Shown here: positions 11,138-22,660 of the stretch, in pieces | Numbering within the stretch: the stretch's first letter is position 1 | Layout: every line of letters starts with the position of its first letter | NCBI GenBank assembly: GCA_934047225.1 | Contig: OW204000.1 | Span: forward strand, 12,976,001 to 13,040,000 | Direction: 5' to 3' | DNA: 64,000 bases | Source: Ypsolopha sequella | Taxonomy: Eukaryota > Arthropoda > Insecta > Lepidoptera > Ypsolophidae | Program-made: the position numbers and the translations under genes | The notes under the pieces: generated by a model | What the model saw: only the letters and a program-made list of their open reading frames with translations | What the model was told of the DNA's origin: nothing | Database searches by the model: none

Positions 11138-11746
11138 CTGCTACAGTGTGCGCCAATCTTTTAGTCGCCTCTGAATGAGCTACGAGTGCAAGCTTGCGCA
11201 GGTACAGTCAAGGAAACAATAATATCAACGGTTGATTATTAAATGTTTACTATAAGTGGGAGTGTACTTATTGTACCAACCTATTTAATTATTTATTTAT
11301 TATTTTAGTGCAATCTTAACTATATAAATAAAACACATTAATATAAACACCATTTTCCTACATTGTCGCCTTAAAACGCTATAACGTCCGCGAGGCATAA
11401 CAACAACAATAAAATGTAACAAACTAAATCAAAAAAACAACAAATAAAGGCAACAAAAACAATAACAAACAGATTCAACGATAAACTTAACGAATCATAG
11501 AATTTTTTCCTCGAAGGTACTTTCCATGCAACGCGCGCATGTGTAATGTACGGACGTAGCACTAACACTAACGCATAGTGCTGACACCTGCTAATTGGCG
11601 AGCAGGGGGTGTGGTGCGGCACGCAGGCGGGTGTGCTCCGCGCCCTCGCCCCTGTAACGTCCCCCTGACACCGTAAAACGGCTATTGCGTCGATTCTTGC
11701 GGCTATCTTCAGAGGCGACTAAAAGATTGGCGCGCACTGTAGCAGA
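11138..11746. mobile_element. Non-autonomous TIR element, about 0.6 kb
   Basis: The two ends carry an inverted repeat of about 36 bp (ccaatcttttagtcgcctct on the left, its complement on the right). It lies in ENOX intron 4. The inside has no convincing transposase; the short open frames on the minus strand are low in information. Superfamily is not assigned. Confidence 0.65.
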
Positions 11747-12503
11747 AGTGGTACTTGACCCGGAAAACGTCAAAGCAGAGGTAGGTCTGCAATATTTAAA
11801 AAAATTCGGGAGGGGTTTAAACCCCTAAAACCTCCCCCTAGCTACCGCCATGCTGAAAATTATTTCCAAATTAGTTGCGGTATCACTAAAGTAAAATTTA
11901 TTAATGGAACATAGTTCACGTATTTTTAAATTTTCTATCATTGTTAAAATGTTCCATCACGAAGTGACAACATATAGCATTAATTCCTTATCACTAAAGC
12001 TTTATGTTATAGCACACAATCCTGGGTTCCAGATTCGAATCCTACCGATCACGCACGCAACAGTAAGCTTGTCAGAATATGTATTTATTTGTATTTGATG
12101 CTGATGATACACTGCGATGAAACCTACATGTATTTGTAACAAGTTACAGAGTAGTAATGTTTAAAGTTTTATCAATTCACTAGTAATCGATTCATGACTT
12201 TAGATTCACACTTGGCCATCGTGACTCCTTTTTAAAATGAGTAGTCGTCAATGGGTAATCGGAGAGCTCGGACTCGGAGAGGGATTGAGTTGTTGAAAAA
12301 TCACTTCTTGATTGTGGTTATAATACGATCCGAGAGATTATACGAATCTAATGAGAATCCCGAGTTTTGTTATTTGCTTATCTTTCTGGGTTGTTTTATA
12401 TTTGTGCCCTAAGTACAGCCTTGAGCGCAGACCTTATCACAACGAGTGTTGACTACTTGAGTTCAACACTCCGTAACATCTGTGACACCCCCACAGGGAT
12501 ACA

Positions 12504-12655
12504 ATAAAGCCGATAACGTTTAAATGCTGTCAAAACTTTAAATTTTTCAAAGTAATTTACCTTCTGTTCCTAAGAATTAAAGACTATTTTGCAATGAAGA
12601 AAATTTAGTTTTGACAGCACTAAAACTAAAGTTAAAGCCTTCAGAACCCGCTTTA
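12504..12655. mobile_element. Short palindromic MITE (family shared with 46271)
   Basis: The ends contain agccg and a long arm with ttttgacagcactaaaacta. The same arms recur in the element at 46271-46431, which defines a two-member family within this window. Length is about 150 bp and there is no coding content. Confidence 0.7.
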
Positions 12656-12719
12656 ATTTCGTGGTGTGTTTTGGCGATATATTTTTTACAAAATATTAAG
12701 TAGTTCAAATTTAACATAC

Positions 12720-12953
12720 AGGCAGAGTAACAGCAAACTGATCTTCGCTTTTAATTTTGTCAGCAAGTTGCGTGATGGCAGCATTAGAGAACGGCTGAAT
12801 CCTGACGGGTGAAGGGGACCTGTGCCGGGAGCCACCCAACCCACCCCTAACAGCTTGCATGTGCTGCCGAGCCGTTAGTTGCTGCATCTGAGCCTCTTGT
12901 GCACGCAGCACCTGCCTCTGACGACTTTCATACTCATTCTGATCGTCATGACT
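12720..12953 (-). CDS. ENOX: ENOX exon 4
   Basis: The exon has 78 codons, phase 0 to phase 0. The acceptor is aatattacag and the donor is CCT|gtatgt. It starts SHDDQNEYESRQRQ, which follows the RRM as DDLYEWECKQR does in vertebrate ENOX. It has a short RSPSP stretch and ends with LADKIKSEDQF, like the conserved EKLKDDSKF. A MITE lies just below the exon at about 12504-12655. Confidence 0.85.
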
Positions 12954-13256
12954 CTGTAATATTAAAAAATTGCATTTTTATATTTGAAGTCAGTTGAACA
13001 ACTACGATAGAATAGTATCAGGTGTTGAGAAAGACCAAGGAAATAATTACATAAGGTAAACATACATAAGTTGGATGGAAAATAAGAGCAATGAAGAGGT
13101 CCTGCATTCTAAAAATCGCTGATTTGTGTTCTTTGACTCTTCTTTAGTAAAAGAACACAAAGCACCCCCTTTCTATTTCTATTACTTTTCTTCAATGTAC
13201 AGACACACCGGGTTCCATTTTATTACATTTATTGATATGTTGAGAGTAATTATGTA

Positions 13257-13952
13257 ATGGATTGTAATTTGCTTTTGCAGGGGTCCAAGCTGGAGTTAGT
13301 TAACGAAACTAAGTTTTTGGGCATTACGGTAGACTCTCGTCTTCAGTGGGGTCCCCACATAGAAAACCTATGTGGTAGACTTAGTTCGGCCGCATACGCT
13401 GTTAGACGCATAAGGCAAATTACTGATGTAGATACTGCTAGACTAGTCTATTTTAGTTACTTTCACAGCATTATGTCATACGGCATGCTGTTATGGGGTA
13501 GAGCCGCGGATACAGACGCAGTCTTTGTTTTGCAGAAGAGAGCAATTCGGGCTATTTATAATATGAAGCACCGGGATTCATTAAGAGAAAAGTTCAAAGA
13601 AATCAATATACTAACTGTTCCTTGTGAATATATTTACCAGGTCCTTAGATATGTTAGAAAAAATGTTGAGTCTCTCCCGAGGCTTGGTGAGCAACATTGT
13701 AAGGAAACCAGAAATAAGTATAAACTGGCTTTTCCAAAAATCAGACTCGCCAAAGTGAGTACCTCTTTCGTAGGACATGGTATAAGATTTTACAATAAAC
13801 TTCCAAAAGAGGTCCTTACTTTGTCAGAGAATAAGTTTAAACAGTATATTAAGCAGGGCCTACTGAAAAAGGCATATTATAAAATAAATGAATATTTGGA
13901 TGATGGTGAAGCATGGTGTTATAGTGATACTGATTTTGATGATAGTAGGTAA
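13257..13952 (+). pseudogene. Non-LTR reverse transcriptase, C-terminal part
   Basis: The frame codes for 231 residues. It starts in the RT thumb region (KFLGITVDSRLQWGPHI), followed by the region typical of Jockey/CR1-type ORF2 C-termini (LWGRAADTDAVFVLQKRAIR). There is no palm, no FADD motif and no endonuclease, so it cannot act alone. The open frame is intact, which suggests a fairly recent truncated insertion. Confidence 0.8.
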
Positions 13953-14612
13953 TAATTTAATTAATTAATATAAATTCCTAATTTTTGATTCCTCTTAAGA
14001 GTTAACATTAATTAATTACAGACTGTAAAAGGAAATAGACTGTATGAGACAGGTAGGCAAAGATATATATGTTTTTCTTTTTTCATTAACCTGAATTCCT
14101 GCTGTCTTGTATTTTCTTATCCCTTGGTTAAAGTAGATATAAGTAATTCAATGTATAGTTTAAGTTTATGTTAAAAAAAGACATGATCTTGCCAAGTTTC
14201 TTGCCCGTTCTTCTTAGCAAGACTAATCGAATGGGCGGAGGTAGGCATGTATTTATATACGTAACCTATTACTATGTAGTATATAGGATGGGATTTGGTC
14301 GGCCGCCTGGATTCGTGCTGGGGGCTCGGTTGGTGATCATTGAACCTTGTTCCTGGTCCCTGGCCGGGTCTCCGGTATGGGTTCGGGCGGTTGATTGGAT
14401 TTCACCTTGTATAATAATATTTTACCTATAATTTTAATTGTATATATATAGCAATAACAATAACATAAATTAAATAAACATTTAATCTAAGTAGTTCATG
14501 TACATTTCTTATTTTATTACATATATTTTTATAAGATTAAAATTTGACTTGTGAAACGTGTATTATATATACCTACTTTGCAAAATAAACTTTTTGAATT
14601 TTGAATTTTGAA
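13257..14612 (+). mobile_element. 5'-truncated non-LTR retrotransposon (CR1/Jockey-type)
   Basis: It holds the C-terminal end of an RT-like ORF, then a long 3' UTR and a tail of tttgaa-type repeats ending at about 14612. 5' truncation with a retained 3' tail is the usual result of target-primed reverse transcription. A second copy of its 3' end lies in reverse at 39969-40437. It sits in ENOX intron 3. Confidence 0.8.
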
Positions 14613-14791
14613 TTATGATCTGCGGGTCTACCGCGTAATTCTGATTTGTATCAACTTCAAGCAAATGCATGCGAAATTCAACGCGTGCAAAAGAGATGGC
14701 ATGTTAGGCGGGCGTCGTCGCACGCACGACAAATTTCAATCTCAAGTTGATGTTGATGAAAATCAGAATTACGCGGTAGACCCGCTGAATT
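14613..14791. mobile_element. Palindromic MITE inserted at a LINE tail
   Basis: Inverted arms of about 46 bp (gcgggtctaccgcgtaattc at the left) enclose about 80 bp. Its left end abuts the repeat tail of the LINE that ends at 14612. Confidence 0.65.
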
Positions 14792-14897
14792 GATCCTCTG
14801 CTTTGAATAAAGTGTCTTTGGTGAGGCTAAACGCCAGGCCGCGTTACCGACAGTAATAATTTCTAGATTTCTTTAATCGACTTTTCTGAATTGACTT

Positions 14898-15010
14898 TTG
14901 CAGGTAAAAAGCGGGTATGCAGAGTGTGGACTGTGACTTGCATTTCACAGTTCGCACTTGGGAACACCTCGGTCTAAGTCCTTAAATCATGTCGTGACGA
15001 TGATTTTTAA
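14898..15010. repeat. Dispersed repeat with cagagtgtggact and tgtcgtgacgat motifs
   Basis: This shares two blocks with 20905-21005: gtgtggactg-acttgcattt and, farther on, a tail with atgt-gtgacgat. Partial copies occur at 30843-30895 and 39590-39660. The family is unknown; it may be a SINE or a short MITE fragment. Confidence 0.5.
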
Positions 15011-15421
15011 TGTTTTTTTTTTTTTCATGAGTACTATTTCTTTAATATAAGCTACTAATTTATTCTGTGGTAAGAAGGTTCTATACGTGTTGAAGGCATA
15101 TCTATGCTTCAAAAGCTAACTTTCTGCATATTTTTTAATTTTTAATACCAATAAAAAAAATTGCTCCATTTATGGGGATTATAATTTTAAAACTATGGCA
15201 GGAACCCCTAAATTTTGTTAAAAAAATATGAAAAATAATCTTTATTCCTTTTTAGCTACAAAGAACACATTGAGGGGGTGGCCTGTGATAAAACATAAAC
15301 ATATAAATATATGCTATATACTAAACGTATATATACTTATATAACCTTATATGATATAATATGAAGTATAATATATATGAAATATTATTATACTGAGCTG
15401 ACAGAAATAACTTAATCTTAC
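15011..15421. other. ENOX intron 3, region next to the exon 3 donor
   Basis: This is AT-rich intron with poly-A and poly-T runs. No supported feature. Confidence 0.5.
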
Positions 15422-16131
15422 CAGTGCATAGTCAACATGCAGCCATCCAGAGTTAGCATGGTTCTCATCATCATCTCCTTCCATGTCCATTTTATCCTTG
15501 TCTTCTTTTTCAATAAGCTTGATGCGGTACCCAGACAGTGCCATGGCTGCATCCACACAACTCTCTCTATCAAAACGGATGTGGCAGAAATTCTTCTTTG
15601 ACAATCTTAGTGTTTGTATTCTACCATATCTCTCAAATATGTCTCTCACAATACTATCTCGGATTTTGTCAGGAAGACCCCCAACAAATATTGTGCGGCA
15701 GCCAGATGGCTTTTGTCTTCTCGGAGGGTCAGGTGTGCCCAGTGTGGGGGGAGTCAACTTGCAGTGTTTAAGCACAATCTCCTTCTTCTCAACAGGAATT
15801 GCTACTTCTCCCATGTTTGAGTACATGCCCATCATCATAGATGGATCCATTATCATTCCTCCTATCATGTTAGTCATATCCATTGGATTGCCCGTGGTAG
15901 TGGCCATAGGTTGACCAGCCATAGCAGTAGTGCCGATAGCACCCATAGCAGTGGCTCCCATAGCAGTGGCACCCATAGCAGTCATGTCCATTGGTGGTAA
16001 TGGTGGCTGGGGGATCATTTCCAACCCAGTTTGGGCAGACATCATGTACATGTTAGCTGGCTGCATCATGCCGCCACCCATCATGCCCTGCATCATCATA
16101 TTTGGGTACATTCCAGAAATCATCATGTTTC
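15422..16131 (-). CDS. ENOX: ENOX exon 3: Met-rich low-complexity region plus RRM
   Basis: The exon has 710 nt; it enters in phase 1 (GA completes a codon) and leaves in phase 0. The acceptor is tttgtcccag and the donor is CACTG|gtaaga. The first half is rich in Met, Gly and Pro, with a tandem MGATA repeat. The second half is an RNA-recognition-type fold with RNP2 TIFVGGLP and RNP1-like KKNFCHIRF, ending in LHVDYA; ENOX1/2 have the same CRTIFVGGLP...SKKNFCHIRF layout. Family knowledge: ENOX proteins are reported as cell-surface NADH/hydroquinone oxidases with protein disulfide-thiol interchange activity. Whether the RRM binds RNA here is not shown. Confidence 0.92.
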
Positions 16132-16275
16132 CTGGGACAAAGGTCACTTGGTTAAAATGTTATCAGAATTAGGGAATGCAATTCCACAGCAAAATCTCAA
16201 TCCCCCAAGCCCGCGGGATCGAGCTTAACAATCTCACGCCAAAATCTATACTTATAATATTAATACCGTAGAAAA

Positions 16276-17775
16276 AAAAAAACTGGCCAGGTGCGAGTCA
16301 GACGCACAGAGAAATACAGTTCCGTATTGTGGATGATTTTATTTTGTCATTTTTTTTCGTGAACTACTCAACCGCTTTATTTTTCTTGTAATCTTTCCAT
16401 AAAAACATATTACCAAGACTTGTTTCATATTTTCCGGTCCACCAGTTTTGGAGATAACGGGTGGACATAATTTGTTTATGGTTTTTCAAGGATTTCTCGA
16501 AATACATGCAATTAAATATAGCTAAAATAGCTATATTTTTATTTACAATCAGCTTTTAATACCTACAATTTGATACCCATATTGTATTTTTATAAAATAT
16601 TTTTTCTTTTATTTTACTTTTTTTTATATATTTCATTTGTGCACAACTTTTCTGAAATCTCTATACCTATACTGCTGCCGTTAATTCGAGAGAATGATGA
16701 CAGATAGAGTGTGGCGATATCTCGAAAAAATACTACAAGTCAACAAGAGCTATTTCACGACAAAAATAAATAAAGGCACGTTAAAAAAATATCAACGGTA
16801 CAACAAATGGGACGATATAAATCCAAATCATGATTATTTAAACTTTTTTTATAAATAAAAACCCTGGAATAGAATATATATACGATCTTATTATTTGGTA
16901 AGGTATATTAGTTTTATAATACGACAACACTGCCTTACACCGCAGATATTATAAACCTTTTTCTGAAATATCGATTCAAAAAGTCGAGGATTCATACTGC
17001 AGGCATTATGATTGCTGATTTGACAGAAATAACTTGACAGTATCGCTAATAGACAACTTTTCGCCAAAAATAATATTTTTTGCGCTCTTTTTTAACTTTT
17101 ACGTAGAAATTGAGTCAGCTGATTCATTAAGTTTTGTACTAGGAAGTGGAAAAAATATACGACAAAAATACTTTTTATTAACAAATGGGACCTTTTAACG
17201 ATATACAATCTACCCTAAAATCATCATGATAAATATAAAATATTGAAATGCAAAACAGTAAAAAAAAGGTTTTATCCCCTGACATTTGCAAACGTCACCA
17301 TTCTCTCGAATGAACGGCCGGAGTTTAGTTCTTTTGTAATTGGCCAGTTATGATCGACATTTTTTTTTCATATTTTTCGGTATACCAGTTTCGGAGATAA
17401 GGGGGAAGACATACATATTTTTGTGGTTTTTTAAAGATTTCTCGAAACCAGTGCCAGTAAATATAGTAAAAGTATACTTTTACAATCAGATTTTTAATAT
17501 CTACAATTTATTACCCATGTTGTATTTTCAGGATAATATTTTTTTATTTTCTCACTTTTCTTTTGTAAATATTTTGAACAATTAAATATTTTTTATATAT
17601 ATATTTTACACCATGATATGTGAGCAAATTAATGGTATTTTTGTGCCAAACTTCATGTCTTTATCTTTAACGGTGCTAAAGTTATGAGGCTGTGACATAC
17701 GGACAGATGGACGGACAACAGAGTCTCACCATAAAGGTTCCTTATGTACCTTTTAGGTACTACGGAACCCTAAAA
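16276..17775. repeat. Diverged lepidopteran repeat with local duplication and a nested TIR element
   Basis: The ends match a repeat also seen at 46655: the start ctggccaggtgcgagtcaga and the end tactacggaaccctaaaa. Two direct blocks (16410-16620 and 17365-17560) share phrases such as ggatttctcgaaa and tacccat-ttgtattt. Between them lies an insert with inverted ends near 16675 and 17318 (arm tcgagagaatg). This is repeat-on-repeat growth in ENOX intron 2. Confidence 0.55.
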
Positions 17776-18447
17776 ACTCATGATAGGGTGAGTGAATGTA
17801 CCTAAACTTCCTGGAACATAGTTATAAAATGGAGACTTTCATTGAACTTATTTTTCATTTTATGTTGATATTATTTTACTCTATTGGGCACAAATATAAT
17901 TAAAAACTATGAAATAGGTAACCAAGTTCCATGGTTTCCTCAGCCGCCATTTTGATTTTAAATGGGAATTGGCCTTTTTTTTTAAATATTTACGATTCGA
18001 AAATCATTTCGAGGAATAGCTTTTCTTAATCGTTTCTGGTATACAGATATTAAAATAAGCATGTATATGCTTTATTAAATGACAAAAAGTGATTCCTTTC
18101 ATTCGACTTTTAGTGACGTCATCGTCACACATTTCAATACAAAAAATATATTTCTTGAACACATCTTTAAGTCTGACATGAATTTGACCATTCAAACTAA
18201 TATGATTACGTCACTTCCTGTAAGTACTTGTAAAATCGAAGGACGAAAAAATTTGTTATTGAAATTACACACTTAAATTGATTTATTTATTCCAAAAAGC
18301 AGACAAAAATTTACAGAATTTACAAAAAGACAGAATTGGTTTTGCTGAATAACTCCCTCAGTTTCTACTAAAAACTACATGGCCAATACAATTTAAGTAT
18401 CTTGATTTTCCTAGACCTTTATGAATTGTCTCAAAACATGACATTTA

Positions 18448-18675
18448 CCCCCGGTTTCTGAAAGGCCAATCAATGTTAACAGTAGATTAAAAAATAATTA
18501 TCTGCGGATTAAGCCAGAAAAAGTGGGAATTTTACATTGAAATCAAAAATTAACTAAGTTAATTATTGATTCATCACTATTCAGACTTCATATATGCTTT
18601 ATTTTCACCGTTATTTGCAGTTATAGTTTTTTTTAATCTACTGTTAACTTTGATTGGCCTTTCAGAAACCGGGGG
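18448..18675. mobile_element. MITE with TTA target duplication (PIF/Harbinger-like)
   Basis: Inverted ends of about 46 bp begin cccccggtttctgaaaggcc. Direct TTA triplets flank both ends (18445-18447 and 18676-18678). A three-base TWA-type duplication is typical of PIF/Harbinger elements. The 228-bp length and lack of coding fit a MITE. Confidence 0.8.
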
Positions 18676-18823
18676 TTAGAGTTACATCTGTGAATCTATC
18701 TGTGATATTTTTGGAAATATTTATGATGACAGCTATAGGGAAGTACCTATTAATAAAAATAATAAAATATATAACGAATACATCCATTCGTTCATACATC
18801 ACACAACATGCTTTGTAAGAAAG

Positions 18824-20440
18824 ATGACTTATTTCGAAGATGGAAACAAGAACCAAAAAAATATTACTTATAGATTAGAATACACTACATGGAGAAACAA
18901 AACATCAAAAATCATAAATACTTCAAAGAATAACTACAGAAAACAAGTATTTAAGGATTGTAAGACAGACATTAAAAAAATATGGGAAAATTTGAATACT
19001 TGGCTAAGCAAAACAAAAAGTGGTTTAGATAGTGTAATTAATAAATATCTTGGAAAAAAGGAACAAAATACAAAAGTATTATGTAATCAATTTGCAGAAG
19101 TTTGTAAATTTGTGCTTTCAGAAATTATTATCCTAAAGAACTTAAACTATGTATTATAAGACCAATATATAAGCAGGCTAGTCATTTTGAATATACCAAT
19201 TATAGACCAATCGTAATACTGTCAACAATAAACAAAATTGTAGAAAAGGTTATAGTCGGACAAATTTCTGAATTTTTAGATAAACATAAAATAATTATAA
19301 TTAATAGTTCACAACATGGTTTTCAGAAAAATAAAGGCACTAATTCGGTTTTGTTTGAGTTCACTGATGATGTTTTTTATTTATTTATTTATTTATAGCT
19401 TAAAGATTTTAACAATAATATTGTTTGTTTTATTAATTTTCTTCTCCTAGAATGTCTTTGACATAAGCCTCTTCCAGGAACCTGCATTACTGAACTGTTT
19501 TACTGATGATGTTTACTCTTGTTTAAATAAGAAACAACATGTGATTGCCTTATTTACCAATTTCAAGAAGGCATTTGACATGCTGGACTACAGCACATTA
19601 TTACAAGCAATGGATGAATGTGGAGTAAGAGGTCCTGTTAAAGCGTGGTTCAAAAAGACTTGGAACAAAATAGATTAAAAGTAAGGGTTAATAAAACAAC
19701 GAGTGATGAGTATGACATAAAGCATGGTGTGCCAACTGGCTCTGTATACGGTCCCCGTTGGATACATAATGAACGTAAATAGTGTCAGCAATGTTGTTAA
19801 AAATTGTAAAACTTTTATGTATGCGGTCGATACGTGTATTATGTATTTAGATACAGATGTGAATAATATAGAAAATGTTTTCAAGAGGATTTTGATAATA
19901 TACTCAAGTGGTCTCATGATAATGGCATTATTTTGAATACAGAACAGACAAAATTTATGCATATTAGATCTCAAAGAAGCCGAGACAAGGATTTATCATT
20001 TACTTAAATATTTGGGCCTTACAATAGATAAAGATATGAATTGGAAAATACATATAAAAGAAATATGTGCAAAACTTAGAATATTGTTGGCTAAGTTTAG
20101 AAATCTTAAATATTTTGTAAACAGGTCATTGTTATACTGTGTTTATCATGCACTTGTTGAATCAGTGATCAACTACGGATCGGCTAGCTATGGTCGAACA
20201 TTTTCCACTTATTTAAGTGAAATAAAAAGGTTACAGATAAGGTTTCTTAAATAAATAGTGAGTAGAAATATTAAAATAAAATGTAAAGGTGAATATGAAA
20301 ATCTCTTCAAAGTATGTAGAATAATGCCAATAGATACTAGAGTAACATATGAAATAGCAATAGAACAAACTGAATTACTTAAAAATATTGAGCCATGGCT
20401 ATTCTACCCTTAGTGCCAAAAGAAATGAAACCAAATACCT
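18824..20440 (+). pseudogene. Decayed non-LTR RT (CR1/Jockey-like), several frameshifts
   Basis: In different plus-strand frames one can read RT blocks in the right order: NYRPI at about 19200, QHGFQ near 19315, a KKAFD block near 19567, HGVPTGS near 19727, a palm motif read as FMYAVD at about 19818 (family consensus has two Asp here), and the thumb block beginning GLTIDKDMNWK at 20015. Stops and frameshifts are frequent. A 126-bp element is inserted at 19376. It lies in ENOX intron 2. Confidence 0.75.
19376..19501 (-). mobile_element. Small retroposed insert with 13-bp target duplication
   Basis: The insert is bounded by direct copies of actgatgatgttt (19363-19375 and 19502-19514). It begins with a T-rich run of ttta repeats, so in minus orientation it ends with an A-rich tail. 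That is the sign of a LINE-mobilised SINE or a very short LINE fragment. It interrupts the decayed RT between its QHGFQ and KKAFD blocks. Confidence 0.8.
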
Positions 20441-21041
20441 AATACCTAAATAAATTTAAGTGCTTACTTTTATTTAAGACATATATATGTCGTATTATAT
20501 CGTTTTTTTTTTCTCTTTGTTTACTTGTTTGCTACTTCTACAAAAAGTGTTTTGTGCACAGTGTGAATAGTGCATAATTTAAATTAAGAGCTTGCTGACA
20601 AACTGCGATAGGGGTTTGGCAAAATTGTAATAGTTTTTGAGTAACGTTTTTAGAAAAATAAACAATTCATACAATTCATTAATTCATTCATCAAATTGCC
20701 ATGGCATGGCCGTGAACTGTCATGTATATGTATGCTGTGGCTGGCAATAGGCTGGCCTCTCAATCTAGACCCAGGATCCATCCCCAGTCGGTCATGCACC
20801 AGTGAGTTTTTCAAAACTAATGTGCATAAAAAAAAGCATGTATTTGTGCCAGAAGAACGGCAATAGGCCGCACCACCCATCACATTAGGATGTATAGTCA
20901 GTGAAATGCTGGTGTACAGAGTGTGGACTGCAACTTGCATTTGAAAGTTCTCACTCGGAACACCCCTAACACCCCCTCGGGGATTCATGTCATGACGATA
21001 TATAATATTATGGGTTGGATTTATGACCTACAAGGGCTTAC
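20441..21041. other. ENOX intron 2, end next to exon 2
   Basis: This is AT-rich, with poly-T at about 20501. A member of the dispersed repeat family seen at 14898 lies at 20905-21005, very close to the exon 2 donor. Confidence 0.5.
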
Positions 21042-21215
21042 CTTGCTGGTACATATTGTTCATCATCATGGGATTCATATTGGCCATTTGGTTCACCATG
21101 GCATTCTCTCCTTTGTTAGCCTCCATTTTACTTGAACTGCTAGACATGTTACTATTTCTTCTTCTTCCAATATTATCTACTCCCATTGGAGACCTTGATC
21201 TATCCCTTCGACTAC
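21042..21215 (-). CDS. ENOX: ENOX exon 2
   Basis: The exon has 174 nt, phase 1 in and phase 1 out. The acceptor is cgttcttag and the donor is CAAG|gtaagc. It encodes an Arg/Ser-rich start (RRDRSRSP), a poly-Ser stretch and a Met/Asn-rich end (NMNPMMMNNMYQQ). The last G joins GA of exon 3 to give Gly and continues the Met-rich run, so the junction is convincing by phase and composition. Confidence 0.75.
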
Positions 21216-21454
21216 CTAAGAACGAAACATTACTCCATAGATTAGTTCAGTATACATAGTCAAAGTACAGTCGCCTGCAGTCCTACCTCTCTATTTGTTT
21301 ACAAATAAGTTGGCGTTAGAAGACAGAGTAAGAAATACTGGCATCTACTGGTTAGGGTATAGATAAGCGGGCACTAGGTGTAGATAAGGGGGCACTATGG
21401 GAAAATACTTAGAAAATTATTGTATCTCGTTGCCAGTCAATTTGGTGGGCATAC

Positions 21455-21488
21455 GACCGTCTACGGCGGCGGCGGTCCGGTCGCCCAT
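21455..21488 (-). CDS. ENOX: ENOX exon 1 (short coding start, proposed)
   Basis: The Met codon at 21488 opens a short frame of eleven codons (MGDRTAAAVDG) and one base before a possible donor, GGTC|gtatgc. The phase-1 end fits exon 2 and would give GRSRRDRS across the junction. The local GC-rich stretch agrees with a first exon. It is short, its donor is not ideal, and another first exon farther upstream is possible, so only the phase and position support it. Confidence 0.5.
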
Positions 21489-22206
21489 TACCTTCTTCTT
21501 GCGTACCATATATTCAATCCTCGGTAAAAGGTAGATAAGTAAATAAAATACATACCTCCTGCCATCATAAAACGAAACTTATTTTATTTATTTTATTCAC
21601 ACAATTTCCTAATAGGTACGGAACTTTACGGAAGTGGTTATATTGTCTTTTTTTTTTTTTTTTTTTTTATGGTTTGTTCGGCCTGGATGCTAGTCCTTTT
21701 GGCCAGATCTTTCTAATTTGTATATTTAATTTTGTACATATTTGAAAGAAACTGATTCTTTTCCTTTCTATTTAGTTTCTAGATCTTCTTTATTTATTTC
21801 TCATTAATTAAATTTCAATGTCAGTCGAAACTATAAAATCATACAAGGCAGGGAATAGTTCTTCTTTCTTTTGACAGAAGTTCATTGACTTCATCATCTT
21901 CTAAAACGTCTTGTATTCTTGTTATCAAAGTTAATCTCTGGATACCAAATGATGCGCACTGGCTAAATCCACCTAATGACTTTTTTTTTTTTCAAAATGG
22001 CGGACTGCCCACCTCATGTCAAAAACAGCTGGAGCGATTGTTATTGCTATGTACACCTCATGACGTTTGTCTATTGTCTATGCATTTTTGGATAACCTAC
22101 AAAATATTTTGTGTGTAAGCTCCGACCGATCGATGGCTTTGATTGATTTTTCTTCACCAATTTTCCATGAAAAAACTGATGATGTTTAAATTAACTAAAC
22201 AACAGA
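21489..22206. promoter_or_regulatory. Head-to-head intergenic region between ENOX and a small plus-strand gene
   Basis: The proposed ENOX start faces left and the small gene's Met codon at 22207 faces right, leaving about 0.7 kb that should hold both promoters. No TATA box or other core element could be assigned with confidence. About half of it (21646-21960) looks like the 3' end of an I-like LINE in minus orientation. Confidence 0.3.
21646..21960 (-). mobile_element. 3' end of an I-like LINE
   Basis: A poly-T run at about 21649-21669 is the A-tail in reverse. Next to it, ggcctggatgctagtcctttt matches in reverse the 3' UTR phrase found after the LINE fragment at 29631. Farther on, a minus-strand frame ending at about 21832 reads QRLTLITRIQDVLEDDEV, like a LINE ORF2 C-terminus. 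It lies in the presumed ENOX promoter region. Confidence 0.55.
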
Positions 22207-22262
22207 ATGTACAAAAGGGAGGAGCGGCTTCATGTTGCTATTGTGTTGGTGACGAGTGAAAC
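22207..22262 (+). CDS. Unrecognised small gene, exon 1
   Basis: The Met codon at 22207 is preceded by an in-frame stop and opens 18 codons plus two bases before the donor GAAAC|gtaagt. The reading frame (HVAIVLVTSE) joins in phase with the exon at 22661. I do not recognise the product. A further upstream exon is possible because acaacag just before the Met codon could be an acceptor. Confidence 0.35.
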
Positions 22263-22660
22263 GTAAGTAAATTAGCTTAATTTTTCACAAAAAATATGTA
22301 ATACCTACTAAAATGTACATGCCAGAAAAGGGGAGAGGCCAGGAAGACATTACAGAGCCAGAGCGGAAGATATGTAATAGAAATAACTGGTCAGGGAGCA
22401 ATTAACGGGTTCTCTAGTCAAGACTACTGGCAAACTTAAAATATATTGTAGCAGCTATCGATTAGGCCTATCTTTCAAAGTTATGTCTGAATAACATACA
22501 GTTCAGTTATCCCATCTACTACTGGGACAAAAACACTGGTACATGTGGTTTACATGATGGATGACACTTGTTCAAAATCCCATTACTTCATGGTGTAGTG
22601 AAATTATTTGTTTTTCTTTCTGTAATAGTTGTGTTAAGTGATATTATTAAATTTTTTCAG

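Noticed and set aside
15483..16228. Several plus-strand frames of 65-143 codons
   Set aside because: They lie antisense to ENOX exon 3, and their Met/Ile/His-rich composition comes from the Met-rich codons of that exon.
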